Origin: an uncultured Pseudomonas sp.
Lineage (GTDB): Bacteria > Pseudomonadota > Gammaproteobacteria > Pseudomonadales > Pseudomonadaceae
Assembly (NCBI RefSeq): GCF_913777995.1
Contig: NZ_CAJYVE010000029.1
Coordinates: 62,001 to 126,000, forward strand
DNA: 64,000 bases
Direction: 5' to 3'
Positions 10,654-20,273 of this stretch are shown one piece after another (positions within the stretch are counted from its first letter, which is position 1; every line of letters starts with the position of its first letter). The notes under the pieces are model-generated. The model ran no database searches. It was not told the DNA's origin and saw only the letters and a program-made list of their open reading frames with translations. A program made the position numbers and the translations under genes.

Positions 10654-12110
10654 CGGGCGCTCTCCTTGTGGCGGGCCTGGTGTTCGCGGGCCAGTTCGTG
10701 CAGCGAGCGGGCGGCGGGCCTGGGCTTGCTGTGGTGTTGCGTCCACGGGCCGATGTCGCCGGGCAGCAGGCCGCGCAAGCGCGTGGCGAAGAAGCCGAAC
10801 ACGCGGTACAGCGTTGGCGAGGTGTTGAGCAGGCGCCAGGCGTTCCAGATGAACCGTTCCTTGCGCGAATACTTGCGACCCTGGTCGCGCATCACCGGGT
10901 TGGGGCTGTCCGGGGCCTTGACGTTCTCTTCGCGCAGGCGGCGCAGCAGGGCGGGAATGGGAATCTTCACCGGGCACACTTCACCGCAGGCACCGCACAG
11001 TGACGAGGCGCTGGGGTGGTCGGGCACGCGGGCCAGGCCGGCCATGTGCGGGGTGATGATCTTGCCGATCGGGCCGGGGTAGACCTCGCCGTAGGTGTGC
11101 CCGCCCACCCGGGTGTACACCGGGCAGTGGTTCATGCACGCGCCGCAGCGAATGCAGTTGAGGCTCTGGCGCAGCTCGCTGTCGGCGAAGGCCTGGCTGC
11201 GACCGTTGTCCAGCAGCACCAGGTGCACTTCCTGTGGGCCGTCCAGCTCGTGGGCCTTGCGCGGGCCGGAGATCATGTTCACGTAGGTGGTGATCGGTAT
11301 GCCCAGCGACGAGCGGGTCAGCAGCGACAGCAGCGGCACGGTGTCGCGCAGGTTTTCCACCACCTTCTCGATGCCGGTCACGGCGATGTGCACCGGTGGC
11401 ACGCTGGTGACCATGCGCCCGTTGCCTTCGTTTTCCACCAGCAGCAGGGTGCCGGTTTCTGCCACGGCGAAGTTGACCCCGGAAACGCCGATGTCGGCCT
11501 CGAAGAACTTCTGCCGCAGCACGCGGCGGCCGGTCTGGATCAACTGGTCGACGTCGGTGGTGAAGTCGACGCCGAGGGTGTCGTGGAACAGCTGGCCGAC
11601 CTGGGTGGCGTTCTTGTGGATGGCCGGCATGATGATGTGCGAAGGCTTTTCATGGTCCATCTGCACGATGTACTCGCCCATGTCGGCTTCCAGGCATTCG
11701 ATGCCACGCTCGCCGAGGAAATGGTTCATTTCCATTTCCTCGCTGACCATCGACTTGCCCTTGATCAACTGACGCGCGCCGTGTTGCTCGACGATGGACA
11801 GCACGATGGCATTGGCTTCTTCGACGGTCTCGGCCCAGTGCACCTTCACGCCATTGCGGATCAGGTTGCTTTCCAGCTGTTCCAGCAGCTCGGGCAGCTT
11901 GGAGAGGGCGCGGGCGCGGATGGCGTTGCCCAGTTCGCGCAGGTCTTCGCGTTCGTCGGCGTCGCTGAAGGCTGCGGCACGCTTGACCATCAGCGAGTCC
12001 ATGGCGCGGCGGAAGTTGCCGCGCAGTTGCGAATCGCCCAAGGCGTGGCGAGCGCGTTCGCGGAAGTCGGGTTCTATCTGCAGGGCGGGGATGCGTTGCG
12101 GCGCGTTCAT
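10650..12110 (-). CDS. lutB: L-lactate utilization iron-sulfur protein LutB (LldF-like)
   Basis: The 486-residue subunit has an N-terminal LUD domain (AVAETGTLLLVENEGNGRM), two 4Fe-4S ferredoxin motifs (CIRCGACMNHCPVY near residue 310 and CGACGEVCPVKIP near residue 360) and a DUF3390-like C-terminus. It carries electrons within the LutABC L-lactate dehydrogenase. The ATG overlaps the lutA stop. The open frame extends 74 codons upstream inside lutA, but MNAPQRIPAL is the family-like start. No disrupted cluster ligands are seen. Confidence 0.94.
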   Translation of the reverse strand: MNAPQRIPALQIEPDFRERARHALGDSQLRGNFRRAMDSLMVKRAAAFSDADEREDLRELGNAIRARALSKLPELLEQLESNLIRNGVKVHWAETVEEANAIVLSIVEQHGARQLIKGKSMVSEEMEMNHFLGERGIECLEADMGEYIVQMDHEKPSHIIMPAIHKNATQVGQLFHDTLGVDFTTDVDQLIQTGRRVLRQKFFEADIGVSGVNFAVAETGTLLLVENEGNGRMVTSVPPVHIAVTGIEKVVENLRDTVPLLSLLTRSSLGIPITTYVNMISGPRKAHELDGPQEVHLVLLDNGRSQAFADSELRQSLNCIRCGACMNHCPVYTRVGGHTYGEVYPGPIGKIITPHMAGLARVPDHPSASSLCGACGEVCPVKIPIPALLRRLREENVKAPDSPNPVMRDQGRKYSRKERFIWNAWRLLNTSPTLYRVFGFFATRLRGLLPGDIGPWTQHHSKPRPAARSLHELAREHQARHKESAR

Positions 12111-12928
12111 GAGCGGCCTCCGCTGCGTTGCCACAGGAAACTGGCCAGGTGCTGGCCGCGCAGCGCAGCGCGCTGCTTTTCCAGGGCGCCGTTGATGTTC
12201 ATCAGGCAGCCGCAGTCGGCGGTCAAAACCTGGTCGGCGCCGGATTCCTTCAGGGCGCGGGTCTTGTCGGCGACCATGGCGCCGGAAATGTCGGGCATGC
12301 GCACGCTGAAGGTGCCGCCGAAGCCGCAGCATTCGCTTTCGTGGTCGTGCTCCACGCGCTCGACGTTACCCAGCTGGGCCAGCAGCTCGCGGGCATGCAG
12401 GTGGGTGTTCATCTCGCGGCGTGCCGAGCAGGAGGTGTGCAGGGCGATGCGCGTCGGCTGGCCGTGGTCGCTGAAGCGCACCTTGCACACGTGCAGCAGG
12501 AATTCGGTGAGTTCGAAGGTGCGTTCGGCCAGTGCGCGCACCTGTTCGAGCATCGCCGGTTCGTCCTTGAACAGCTCCGGGTAATGCTCGCGGAACATGC
12601 CGGCGCAGGAGCCGGAGGGCACCACCACTGGGTCGCTGCCGGCGAACAGCCGCACCTGGGCACGCGCGACTTCGCGGGCCTGTTCGGTGTAGCCGCTGGT
12701 GTAGGCCGGCTGGCCGCAGCAGCTCTGGCCCTGTGGATAATTCACCTCGATGCCTTCGCGCTCCAGCAGGTGAATGGCGTCCATGCCGGCTTCGGGGAAG
12801 AACAGGTCGACCACGCAGGTGCCGAACAGGTACACGCGGCTCGGCTTGTGCTCGGGGTACTGCCGGGGCCGGTGGCGGGGGGCGACGCGGGTGGCCTTGG
12901 GGGAGGCGTTGTAGAAGAGTTCGCTCAT
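12107..12928 (-). CDS. lutA: L-lactate utilization protein LutA (LldE-like, CCG domain)
   Basis: This 273-residue protein carries two cysteine-rich CCG domains, seen as SCCGQPAYTSGY near residue 75 and ECCGFGGTFSVR near residue 220, the Fe-S ligands of the heterodisulfide-reductase-like LutA family. It is the first enzyme gene after the permease, with a 71-base gap to lldP and overlap with lutB. The start MSELFYNASPKA is chosen because the upstream extension (25 codons) is arginine-rich and unconserved. Together with lutB and lutC it supplies L-lactate oxidation. Confidence 0.92.
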   Translation of the reverse strand: MSELFYNASPKATRVAPRHRPRQYPEHKPSRVYLFGTCVVDLFFPEAGMDAIHLLEREGIEVNYPQGQSCCGQPAYTSGYTEQAREVARAQVRLFAGSDPVVVPSGSCAGMFREHYPELFKDEPAMLEQVRALAERTFELTEFLLHVCKVRFSDHGQPTRIALHTSCSARREMNTHLHARELLAQLGNVERVEHDHESECCGFGGTFSVRMPDISGAMVADKTRALKESGADQVLTADCGCLMNINGALEKQRAALRGQHLASFLWQRSGGRS

Positions 12929-12999
12929 CAGGTGTTTCTCCGGGTGGGCCCGGTTATCGAAAACTGGCGCCCGCCGGGGCCGGCGCCAGGGTGTGCGGC

Positions 13000-14685
13000 T
13001 CAATGCACCAGCATGCCGGTGAACCAGTACGCCTGGGCGTAGGTGATGATGCCGACCAGGGTGGCGAAGAACAGGCTGTGCTTGAGGGTGAAGCGGAACA
13101 GGTCCGACTCCTTGCCGACCAGGCCGGTGGCGGCGCAGGCCACGGCGATGGATTGCGGCGAGATCATCTTGCCGGTGACGCCGCCGCTGGAGTTGGCCGC
13201 CACCATCAGCACGTCACTGACGCCGGTCTGGTGCGCGGTGGTGGCCTGCAGGGCGCCGAACAGGGCGTTGGCCGAGGTATCCGAGCCGGTGAGGAACACG
13301 CCCAGCCAGCCGAGGAACGGCGAGAAGAACGGGAACGCCGCGCCGGTACCGGCCAGTACCAGGGCCAGCGTGGAGGACATGCCCGAGTAGTTCATGACGA
13401 AGGCGAAGGCCAGCACCATGCCGATGGACACGATGGCCCAGCGCAGCTCGATGAGGGTCTCCTTGAAGGTGGTCAGACCAATCTTCGCGCTGATGCGCAG
13501 TACGATCATCGACACGATGGCCGAGAGCAGAATGGCGGTGCCCGAGGCGGCGATCAGGTCCAGCTTGTACACCGCCGGCATGGCCGTGGCCTTGGCGACG
13601 ATGGGCGTGCCTTTGATGACCATCTGGTCGAGGAACGGCACCGCCGTGTTGATGGTCCAGGCCTGCAGCGGGCCGCCAGCGGCGAACAGCGCCTTGAACG
13701 GCTTGAGGGTCCAGACGGTGACCATGGCGGTGAGAATCAGGAACGGCGACCAGGCCTTGAAGATCTGCCCGGCACTGTAGGGCGATGGCGTGCGCGACGA
13801 CATCGGAGCGCTGCCGCCACCGCCCAGCATGGCCGCGCCACCGCCGCTGATCACCACGTCGCTGGCACGCTGCGGCTGCCAGACCTTGAGGAACAGGGTC
13901 AGGGAAATGATGCTGACCAGCGCCGAAGTGATATCGGGCAGCTCGGGGCCGATGAAGTTAGAGGTCAGGTATTGGGTGAGGGCGAAGCTGGCCCCGGCGA
14001 CGAACGCGGCCGGCCAGGTTTCCCGCACACCGCGCACGCCGTCCATGATGAACATCAGCCAGAACGGTACGAAGATCGACAGCAGCGGCAGCTGGCGGCC
14101 GGTCATGGCGCCGATCTTGAACGCTTCGATACCCGACACCTGGCCGGCGACGATGATCGGAATGCCCAGGGCGCCGAAGGCCACCGGTGCGGTGTTGGCG
14201 ATCAGGCACAGGCCGGCAGCGTACAGCGGGTTCAGGCCCAGGCCGACCAGCAGCGCGGCGGTAATCGCCACCGGGGCGCCGAACCCGGCCGCGCCTTCCA
14301 GGAAGGCGCCGAAGCAGAAGCCGATCAGCAGCACCTGCAGGCGCTGGTCGTCGGTGATGGTCAGTACCGAGCTGCGGATGATCTCGAACTGGCCGCTCTT
14401 GACCGTGAGTTTGTACAGGAACACCGCCGCGACGATGATCCAGGCGATGGGCCACAGACCGTAGGCGAACCCGTAACCGGCGGCGGCCAGGGCCATGTCC
14501 ACCGGCATCTGGAAGGCGAAGATCGCCACCAGCACCGACAGCGCCAGGGTGATGCTGCCCGCGATATGCCCCTTGAGCCGGAACACCGCCAGCGCCAGGA
14601 AGAAGAACACGATGGGAATCAGCGCAGCGGCGGCGGAAAGGCCGAGGCTGCCCAGGGGGGTATAGAGTTGTTGCCAGGTCTGCAT
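13000..14685 (-). CDS. lldP: L-lactate permease LldP
   Basis: The 561-residue integral membrane protein belongs to the LctP family, with about 12-14 hydrophobic spans and the conserved segments [36 protein letters not shown] and [19 protein letters not shown]. It imports L- and D-lactate and glycolate by proton symport. It is the first gene of the leftward lactate operon and is transcribed away from lldR, with a shared 367-base control region. No truncation is apparent. Confidence 0.95.
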   Translation of the reverse strand: MQTWQQLYTPLGSLGLSAAAALIPIVFFFLALAVFRLKGHIAGSITLALSVLVAIFAFQMPVDMALAAAGYGFAYGLWPIAWIIVAAVFLYKLTVKSGQFEIIRSSVLTITDDQRLQVLLIGFCFGAFLEGAAGFGAPVAITAALLVGLGLNPLYAAGLCLIANTAPVAFGALGIPIIVAGQVSGIEAFKIGAMTGRQLPLLSIFVPFWLMFIMDGVRGVRETWPAAFVAGASFALTQYLTSNFIGPELPDITSALVSIISLTLFLKVWQPQRASDVVISGGGAAMLGGGGSAPMSSRTPSPYSAGQIFKAWSPFLILTAMVTVWTLKPFKALFAAGGPLQAWTINTAVPFLDQMVIKGTPIVAKATAMPAVYKLDLIAASGTAILLSAIVSMIVLRISAKIGLTTFKETLIELRWAIVSIGMVLAFAFVMNYSGMSSTLALVLAGTGAAFPFFSPFLGWLGVFLTGSDTSANALFGALQATTAHQTGVSDVLMVAANSSGGVTGKMISPQSIAVACAATGLVGKESDLFRFTLKHSLFFATLVGIITYAQAYWFTGMLVH

Positions 14686-14842
14686 TGGGTTGGCCCCTAG
14701 TTGTTTTTGGTTAGGCCCGGTGTTCGGTGGCGCGGTTGCCTTGTTCGGCAGGCGGGTGCAGCGCCCTGTTCACCAGCTCAGGCCTCTCGGGTCGAGAGGT
14801 CCAGCAAGGGGAGGTTGGTCGATCTCCCTTTTATCTCTGGAT

Positions 14843-14859
14843 AATTGGTAATACCAATT
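14843..14859. promoter_or_regulatory. LldR/PdhR-type operator palindrome
   Basis: The sequence AATTGGTAATACCAATT is a perfect 8-1-8 inverted repeat and matches the known FadR-subfamily (PdhR/LldR) site with ATTGGT and ACCAAT half-sites. It lies in the 367-base region between lldP and lldR. On the lldP strand its TTGGTA could also serve as a -35 box, with GATAAA 16 bases on, so a bound repressor would block that promoter. I see no other feature in 14686-15052. Confidence 0.85.
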
Positions 14860-15052
14860 TACCGAGATTGTTGGCTAGGTTAGAGGCCCCATGGGAGGCG
14901 TGTCAATTTGTCCAGCGCACGACTTTGGTCGGACCTGTTCTGCTCGGTGATAAAAACGCGCTCGGCAGGACGCATCTGCCAGGTGCCGAACGTCTGCCGA
15001 TCGGCCAGAATAGACGCCCCGATAACGAGGTCGGGAAGCGGGAGTGAGGGTT

Positions 15053-15820
15053 ATGGGATTTGGTCAGATCCGGCAGCGCCGTTTGTCGGACGATATCGTT
15101 GAGCAGCTGGAAAAGATGATTCTGGAGGGGGCCTTGAAGGCCGGTGGTCGCCTGCCCGCCGAGCGTGCCCTGGCCGAGCAGTTCGGCGTGTCGCGGCCAT
15201 CGTTGCGGGAGGCGATCCAGAAGCTCACCGCCAAGGGCCTACTGGTCAGCCGCCAGGGCGGTGGCAATTACGTGGCCGAGAACCTCGGCTCGACCTTTAG
15301 CGATCCGCTGCTGCAACTGCTGGAAAACAGCCCGGATGCGCAGCGCGACCTCCTGGAGTTCCGCCACACGCTGGAGGCTTCATGCGCCTACTACGCGGCG
15401 CTGCGCGCCACCGACCTGGACCGTGAACGCCTGCGCGAAGCCTTCGATGCCTTGCAGGATTGTTACGCGCGGGCCGAGGAGGGCGGCGGTGCCGAAGAGG
15501 GCGCGGCGGATGCCAACTTCCACCTGGCGATTGCCGAGGCCAGCCACAACGCGGTGCTGTTGCACACCATTCGCGGTCTGTTCGACCTAGTGCGGCGCAA
15601 CGTTGTGATCAATATCGGTGGTATGTACAAGCAGCGTGCGGAAACCCGCGAGATGCTCATCGAGCAGCATCGGGAGTTGTACGAAGCAATCGTCGAGGGG
15701 CGTGCCGAAGAAGCTCGCAGCGTGTCGAGCCGGCACTTGATGTACGTGCAGGAGGTGTTACAGGAGGTGCGTGAGCAAGAGGCGCGTGCCGCCCGCGCGG
15801 AGCGGCGGCACAACCTCTGA
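15053..15820 (+). CDS. lldR: GntR/FadR-family lactate-responsive repressor LldR
   Basis: The 255-residue protein has an N-terminal winged helix (LPAERALAEQFGVSRPSLREA near residues 35-55) and a C-terminal FCD ligand-binding domain with the metal-binding pattern DANFHLAIAEASHN and a later histidine near EQHREL. It is expected to repress lldP-lutABC-dld until lactate binds. The ATG at 15053 is preferred; a GTG three codons earlier is possible, both behind GGGAGTGAGGG. It is divergent from lldP across the operator palindrome, the usual arrangement for an autoregulated pair. Confidence 0.9.
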   Translation: MGFGQIRQRRLSDDIVEQLEKMILEGALKAGGRLPAERALAEQFGVSRPSLREAIQKLTAKGLLVSRQGGGNYVAENLGSTFSDPLLQLLENSPDAQRDLLEFRHTLEASCAYYAALRATDLDRERLREAFDALQDCYARAEEGGGAEEGAADANFHLAIAEASHNAVLLHTIRGLFDLVRRNVVINIGGMYKQRAETREMLIEQHRELYEAIVEGRAEEARSVSSRHLMYVQEVLQEVREQEARAARAERRHNL

Positions 15821-15859
15821 GCAGAGGGCTCGCCGGGGCCTGGCGAGCGCGCCTGGGCG

Positions 15860-16342
15860 TCAGTCTTCCTTGCCCTTGTTGCGCACCACGCGTTGCAGCT
15901 CGCGCTTGGTGTCGCGCTCGCGCTCGGTGTCGCGCTTGTCGTATTCCTTCTTGCCCTTGCCCAAGGCGATTTCGCATTTGATCAGGTGCTGCTTCCAGTA
16001 CAGCGAAAGCGCTACGCAGGTGTAGCCCTTCTGTTGCACGGCGGCGAACAGGCGGTCCAGTTCGCGCTGGTTGAGCAGCAGCTTGCGGGTGCGGGTAGGG
16101 TCGGCGATGACGTGCGTGCTGGCGGTCTTGAGCGGCGTGATGTGACTGCCCATCAACCAGGCTTCGCCATCCTTGAGCAGGATATAGCTGTCGACCAGTT
16201 GTACCTTGCTGGCACGCAGGCTCTTTACTTCCCATCCGGCCAGGACCAGACCGGCCTCGAACTTCTGTTCGATGAAGTAATCGTGATGCGCCTTTTTATT
16301 TTGCGCGATGGTCCCTGTGGGGTGCTTTCTGAGTTTGGCCAT
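15860..16342 (-). CDS. smpB: SsrA-binding protein SmpB
   Basis: The 160-residue protein binds the tRNA-like end of tmRNA and delivers it to stalled ribosomes. The family start ([20 protein letters not shown]), the core [18 protein letters not shown] and the basic tail ([18 protein letters not shown]) are all present at normal length. The ATG is clear from conservation, yet the bases just upstream are GCGCCCCCT with no Shine-Dalgarno site, and a perfect TATAAT lies only 9 bases before it, so the transcript may be leaderless. ssrA is on the same strand beyond the lactate operon. Confidence 0.96.
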   Translation of the reverse strand: MAKLRKHPTGTIAQNKKAHHDYFIEQKFEAGLVLAGWEVKSLRASKVQLVDSYILLKDGEAWLMGSHITPLKTASTHVIADPTRTRKLLLNQRELDRLFAAVQQKGYTCVALSLYWKQHLIKCEIALGKGKKEYDKRDTERERDTKRELQRVVRNKGKED

Positions 16343-16691
16343 AGGGGGCGCATTATAGGCAGTTGCTGCGTCGGCGGCTACGGAGCACGAACGAAAACGT
16401 CATGCGCCTGACAAACCTGTGTAACGCTTGCCTGCCGGGCTTCTGGCCGACATTGTCGCAGCCGTTGCACGGCTCCCGGGTCGTGGTGCGCTTGAGCGAG
16501 AAGGGCGAATCCCGGACAATGCGCGCACTTTTTTACCGATGTAACGTGGCGTGTCGCATCCCAGCGGCCCACGACTCAGGTAGAACAGCCAGGGCGCAGC
16601 GGTGTCCGATGCTGTTAACCTGATTTCATTTTCGCGCCATGCAGCGCCGTTCGGCGTTGGTTTGCCGCTCAGCCTTGGAAATGACGCTGAC
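16343..16691. other. Divergent intergenic region between smpB and ratA
   Basis: The 349-base gap contains the likely smpB -10 box (TATAAT on the minus strand at 16352-16357) but no clear -35 partner. I find no gene, terminator or RNA family in it. ratA also lacks a well-spaced ribosome site; the nearest purine stretch (GGAAA) is about 16 bases before its ATG. Confidence 0.5.
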
Positions 16692-17126
16692 ATGACTACG
16701 CATATTCAACGCTCGGCATTGCTGCCGTACCCGGCCCGGTTCCTTTACGACCTGGTCAACGACGTGGCCCGTTACCCGGAATTCTTGCCGTGGTGCGCGG
16801 CGGCCGTGGTGCACGAGGCCAGCGATACCGAAATGCGTGCCAGCCTGGAGATCGCCAAGGGTGGCCTGAGCCAGAAGTTCGTGACCCGCAACACGCTGGT
16901 GCCAGGCGAGTCGATCATCATGGATCTGGTCGAAGGTCCCTTTAACCAGCTGCACGGCGTGTGGACCTTCAAGGCGCTGAACGAAAAGGCCTGCAAGATC
17001 AGCCTCGACCTGTCTTTCGACTACGCCGGGCCGCTGGTGCGTGCCACCCTCGGCCCGCTGTTCAATCAGGCCGCCAATACCCTGGTGGATGCCTTCTGCC
17101 AGCGCGCCAAGCAGCTGCATGCCTGA
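16692..17126 (+). CDS. ratA: RatA-like START-domain protein (coenzyme Q binding / ribosome association toxin family)
   Basis: The 144-residue protein is a polyketide cyclase/START-fold member (PF03364) with the conserved YDLVNDVARYPEFLPWC, LVEGPFNQLHGVW and FNQAANTLVDAFCQRA segments. Family members are linked to ubiquinone binding (Coq10-like) and, in E. coli, to blocking 70S assembly; the bacterial role is unsettled. The ATG at 16692 gives the usual N-terminus MTTHIQRSALLPYP. Its last eight bases overlap rnfH, and the smpB-ratA-rnfH grouping is conserved in gammaproteobacteria. Confidence 0.9.
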   Translation: MTTHIQRSALLPYPARFLYDLVNDVARYPEFLPWCAAAVVHEASDTEMRASLEIAKGGLSQKFVTRNTLVPGESIIMDLVEGPFNQLHGVWTFKALNEKACKISLDLSFDYAGPLVRATLGPLFNQAANTLVDAFCQRAKQLHA

Positions 17127-17433
17127 GCCGCTGATCGATATCGAGGTGGTGCATGCCGGCGTCGACCGCCAGGTGCTGCTGACCCTGCAGGTACCGGCTG
17201 GCAGCACCTTGATGCAGGCGGTGCTCGCCAGTGGCATCGCGCAGTCCTTTCCTGAGCTGGATCTGCAGGCTTCGGCGATGGGTATCTTCGGCAAGGTGGT
17301 CAAGGACCCGGCCGCGCATGTGCTGGAGGCGGGGGACCGTATCGAAATCTATCGGCCGCTGCTGGCCGACCCCAAGGAAGTACGACGCCTGCGTGCGGCG
17401 AAAACAGCGAAGCCGCGCAAAGGCCGCGCCTGA
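17119..17433 (+). CDS. rnfH: RnfH family ubiquitin-like protein
   Basis: The 104-residue product has the beta-grasp (Ub-RnfH, PF03658) pattern: IDIEVVHAGVDRQVLL, then GIFGKVV and VLEAGDRIEIYRPLLADPK. The LADPKEVRRLRAAK end is typical. Its cellular role is not established. It overlaps ratA by eight bases, so the two are translated together. A terminator follows 15 bases later. Confidence 0.9.
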   Translation: MPEPLIDIEVVHAGVDRQVLLTLQVPAGSTLMQAVLASGIAQSFPELDLQASAMGIFGKVVKDPAAHVLEAGDRIEIYRPLLADPKEVRRLRAAKTAKPRKGRA

Positions 17434-17447
17434 GGCTTTCTGGAGGC

Positions 17448-17478
17448 AAAAAAATGCCCGGCGTGCCGGGCATTTTTT
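17448..17478. terminator. Bidirectional terminator between rnfH and bamE
   Basis: ATGCCCGGC and GCCGGGCAT pair around GT, with an A-run on the left and a T-run on the right, so it can end the convergent ratA-rnfH and bamE transcripts. Confidence 0.9.
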
Positions 17479-17500
17479 ATGGGGGGCCGCTTTATGCGGC

Positions 17501-18028
17501 TTAGCGCGAGGGCGCTTCCAGCGGCTCTTGCACGGGCGCCGGGACCGTTTCGACGCTGTCGACGTCCTTCTGGATCTGGTCGAGCAGCGAGCCTGGGCGA
17601 GCCGGTTGTTCCGGTTTGGGCTGCGGCTGGTTCTCTACAGGCGCTGTCACGTTGGTATCGCTGCCTTTGCCGAGGATCGCTTCGTCGCGGCTGACGCCGG
17701 GCATGAAGTCGCCGGACAGGCTAACCAGTTGGTCGTTGCCGTTGAAGAACAGGCTGATGCGCTCTTGCTGACGTTCGCCGCCACCGGGTTGCAGGCTATA
17801 CAGGTAGTCCCAGCGGTCGGTATGGAAGGTGTCGACCAACAAGGGGTTGCCCATGATAAACCGCACTTGCCGCCGGGTCATTCCTGGGCGCAACTGGTCT
17901 ATCATGTCCTGCGTGACGACATTTCCCTGCTGGATGTCGATTTTATAAACCCCGGGGAACGAGCAACCGGCGAGTGCGAGCAGTCCCACGAATGTGAAAC
18001 TGGTTAGCAAGAGCTTGGTGTTTTGCAT
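17501..18028 (-). CDS. bamE: Outer membrane assembly lipoprotein BamE (OmlA/SmpA)
   Basis: The 175-residue lipoprotein begins with a signal sequence ending in the lipobox LAGC (Cys22). The SmpA/OmlA domain follows with [29 protein letters not shown] and [11 protein letters not shown]. BamE is an accessory part of the beta-barrel assembly machine. The C-terminal 55 residues are proline- and glutamine-rich and longer than in enteric homologs, as in other pseudomonads, where the gene is called omlA. It is divergent from fur with a 96-base shared promoter region; this pairing is conserved in the genus. Confidence 0.93.
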   Translation of the reverse strand: MQNTKLLLTSFTFVGLLALAGCSFPGVYKIDIQQGNVVTQDMIDQLRPGMTRRQVRFIMGNPLLVDTFHTDRWDYLYSLQPGGGERQQERISLFFNGNDQLVSLSGDFMPGVSRDEAILGKGSDTNVTAPVENQPQPKPEQPARPGSLLDQIQKDVDSVETVPAPVQEPLEAPSR

Positions 18029-18124
18029 CGGTGGGCGACTTCCACTATCTTGGCTGGGTCAACAAACCCCGATCATACCTGCATTAAGAGAAGCTGCGAA
18101 GCAGCGTCTACGAGAAAGCTGACC

Positions 18125-18529
18125 ATGGTTGAAAATAGCGAACTACGTAAAGCAGGACTCAAGGTGACCCTACCGCGGGTCAAGATCCTCCAAATGCTCG
18201 ATTCTGCCGAGCAGCGCCACATGAGTGCCGAGGATGTATACAAGGCACTGATGGATGCCAGTGAGGATGTCGGCCTGGCCACGGTCTACCGTGTCCTGAC
18301 CCAGTTCGAAGCTGCTGGCCTGGTCGTGCGTCATAACTTCGATGGCGGTCATGCCGTGTTCGAATTGGCCGATGGTGGCCACCACGACCACATGGTCAAC
18401 GTCGATTCCGGCGAGGTCATCGAATTCTTCGACGAAGAAATCGAAGCCCTGCAAAAGGCTATCGTCGAGCGTCATGGCTACGAGCTGGTGGATCACAACC
18501 TGGTGCTCTACGTACGCAAGAAGGCCTGA
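18125..18529 (+). CDS. fur: Ferric uptake regulator Fur
   Basis: The 134-residue repressor has the N-terminal winged helix (RVKILQMLDSAEQRHMSAEDVY, LATVYRVLTQFEAAGL) and the metal-binding centre (GGHAVFE, HHDH at residues 86-89, HGYELVDHN). It binds Fur boxes with Fe2+ to repress iron-uptake genes. The protein has no cysteine at all, so the structural CxxC zinc site of E. coli Fur is absent, as known for P. aeruginosa Fur. The ATG at 18125 is chosen on conservation. It is divergent from bamE. Confidence 0.96.
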   Translation: MVENSELRKAGLKVTLPRVKILQMLDSAEQRHMSAEDVYKALMDASEDVGLATVYRVLTQFEAAGLVVRHNFDGGHAVFELADGGHHDHMVNVDSGEVIEFFDEEIEALQKAIVERHGYELVDHNLVLYVRKKA

Positions 18530-18547
18530 GGCTTTCACAGCGACATG

Positions 18548-18587
18548 AAAAAGCCCCTTGTCGATGCGTTCGGCAAGGGGCTTTTTT
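18548..18587. terminator. Bidirectional terminator between fur and recN
   Basis: AAGCCCCTTG at 18551-18560 pairs with CAAGGGGCTT at 18574-18583, flanked by A and T runs, so it serves both convergent genes. Confidence 0.9.
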
Positions 18588-18599
18588 GCTGCCTGTATT

Positions 18600-20273
18600 T
18601 CAGCCTTTCGGGGTGATGATCATCTTCTTCGCATGGGCCAGCGACTCTTTGGTCAGGTCGATCCCGCCCAGCATGCGTGCCACTTCTTCTATACGTTCCT
18701 TCTTGTCCAGCTTCGACACTGCCGTGCGAGTGGCATTGCTCTCGCGCACCTTGTGCACGAACAGGTGTTGATGGCCCTGGGCTGCTACTTGCGGCAAGTG
18801 GGTCACGGTGATCACCTGGCCACGGTCGCCCAGGCGGCGCAGCAACTGGCCGACGATCTCGGCGGTCGGGCCGCCGATACCGACGTCCACTTCGTCGAAC
18901 ACCAGGGTCGGGATGCGTGAGGTCTGTGCGGTGATGACCTGGATCGCCAGGCTGATACGTGACAACTCGCCGCCCGAAGCCACCTTGGACAATGGCTTGA
19001 GTGGCTGGCCAGGGTTGGCACTGACCAGCAGTTCGACCTGCTCCAGGCCGTAGGGCTGCAGTTCCTGGCTGCTGCCAGGCTTGAGTTCGATATTGAAGCG
19101 CCCTCCCGGCATGCCGAGACGATGGATTTCCTGCTCTACGGCATGGGCCAGCTCACCCGCCGAGCGGTGACGCAGGTCGCTCAGTTCCCGGGCCTTTTCC
19201 TGGTAGTGGCGAGCATAGGCGGCCAGCTCGTTCTGCAGGCGCTCGATGGACTCGTCGCTGGCGTTGAGGGTCTCGATTTCGTCGAGCAGCTTCTGGTGCA
19301 GCGCCGCAACTTCATGGGGTTGCACGCGATGCTTGCGGGCCAGGCTGTAGATGGCATCCAGGCGTTCTTCTATCTGTTGCAGCCGTGCCGGGTCTGCATC
19401 GAAATGATCGAGGAAGCGATTCAGCTCGCCCATGGCTTCTTCGACCTGGATCTGTGCGCTGGACAGCAGGTTGGTCGCTTCGCTGAGCGAGTTGGAATTG
19501 CTGCTGACGCTGGACAGGCGATTGAGGCTGTTGGTGAGCGCGTGCAGCACGTTGCCGGAGTCACTTTCGCTGCACTGCTCGATGACCTGGCGGCAGATGG
19601 TCAGCAGGCTTTCGGCATTGGTGAGGGCCTTGTGGTCCTGTTCGAGCTGTTCCAGCTCGTTTTCACCAAGGCTGAGATTTTCCAGTTCTTCGAGCTGGTA
19701 GCTGAGCAACTGGTGACGTGCGCGCTGCTCATCGCCCGAGCTGGACAGGCGTTCCAGTTCCTGGCGGGTCTGGCGCCAGCGCTGCGAAGCGAGCTGGACC
19801 TGGCGAGCCAGCTCGGTGGCACCGGCATATTCGTCGAGCAGGCGCCGGTGGGTGTCGGTCTTGAGCAGCGACTGGTGTTCATGCTGGCTGTGGATATCGA
19901 TGAGCAGTTCGCCCAGTGCCTTGAGGTCGCCCTGTGGGCAGGGCGTGCCATTTATATAGGCGCGGGAGCGGCCTTCGGCGGTGATGACCCGGCGCAGGAT
20001 GCAGGGGGAGTCGCCATCCAGGTCGCGCTCGCTGAGCCAGGCGCGTGCCTCCGGGATTTCAGCCAGGTCGAAGGTGGCAAGGATATCGGCCTTGTCGGCG
20101 CCGGGACGGACCACGCCGCTGTCGGCGCGGTCGCCCAGGGTGAGGCCCAGCGCGTCGAGCATGATCGACTTGCCGGCACCTGTCTCGCCCGTGATTACGC
20201 TCATCCCGCGGTCGAGCTCCAGGTCGAGGTGCTCGACGATGGCGTAGTTGTGTACGGAAAGATGAACCAGCAT
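18600..20273 (-). CDS. recN: DNA repair ATPase RecN
   Basis: The 557-residue SMC-like protein takes part in double-strand break repair. It has Walker A GETGAGKS at residues 29-36, a long central coiled coil, the ABC signature KVASGGELSRISLAIQ near residue 450 and Walker B TLVFDEVDVGIGG near residue 475. Length is normal. It is divergent from grpE, with 257 bases between them. An SOS box is expected in this family, but I could not identify a convincing CTG-N10-CAG site upstream; TATACAGTG at about 20306-20314 is only a partial half-site. Confidence 0.95.
   Translation of the reverse strand: MLVHLSVHNYAIVEHLDLELDRGMSVITGETGAGKSIMLDALGLTLGDRADSGVVRPGADKADILATFDLAEIPEARAWLSERDLDGDSPCILRRVITAEGRSRAYINGTPCPQGDLKALGELLIDIHSQHEHQSLLKTDTHRRLLDEYAGATELARQVQLASQRWRQTRQELERLSSSGDEQRARHQLLSYQLEELENLSLGENELEQLEQDHKALTNAESLLTICRQVIEQCSESDSGNVLHALTNSLNRLSSVSSNSNSLSEATNLLSSAQIQVEEAMGELNRFLDHFDADPARLQQIEERLDAIYSLARKHRVQPHEVAALHQKLLDEIETLNASDESIERLQNELAAYARHYQEKARELSDLRHRSAGELAHAVEQEIHRLGMPGGRFNIELKPGSSQELQPYGLEQVELLVSANPGQPLKPLSKVASGGELSRISLAIQVITAQTSRIPTLVFDEVDVGIGGPTAEIVGQLLRRLGDRGQVITVTHLPQVAAQGHQHLFVHKVRESNATRTAVSKLDKKERIEEVARMLGGIDLTKESLAHAKKMIITPKG

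Noticed and set aside
12733..14700. A 655-codon plus-strand open frame opposite lldP.
   Set aside because: Gly/Arg/Gln-rich shadow of the permease gene with no domain pattern.
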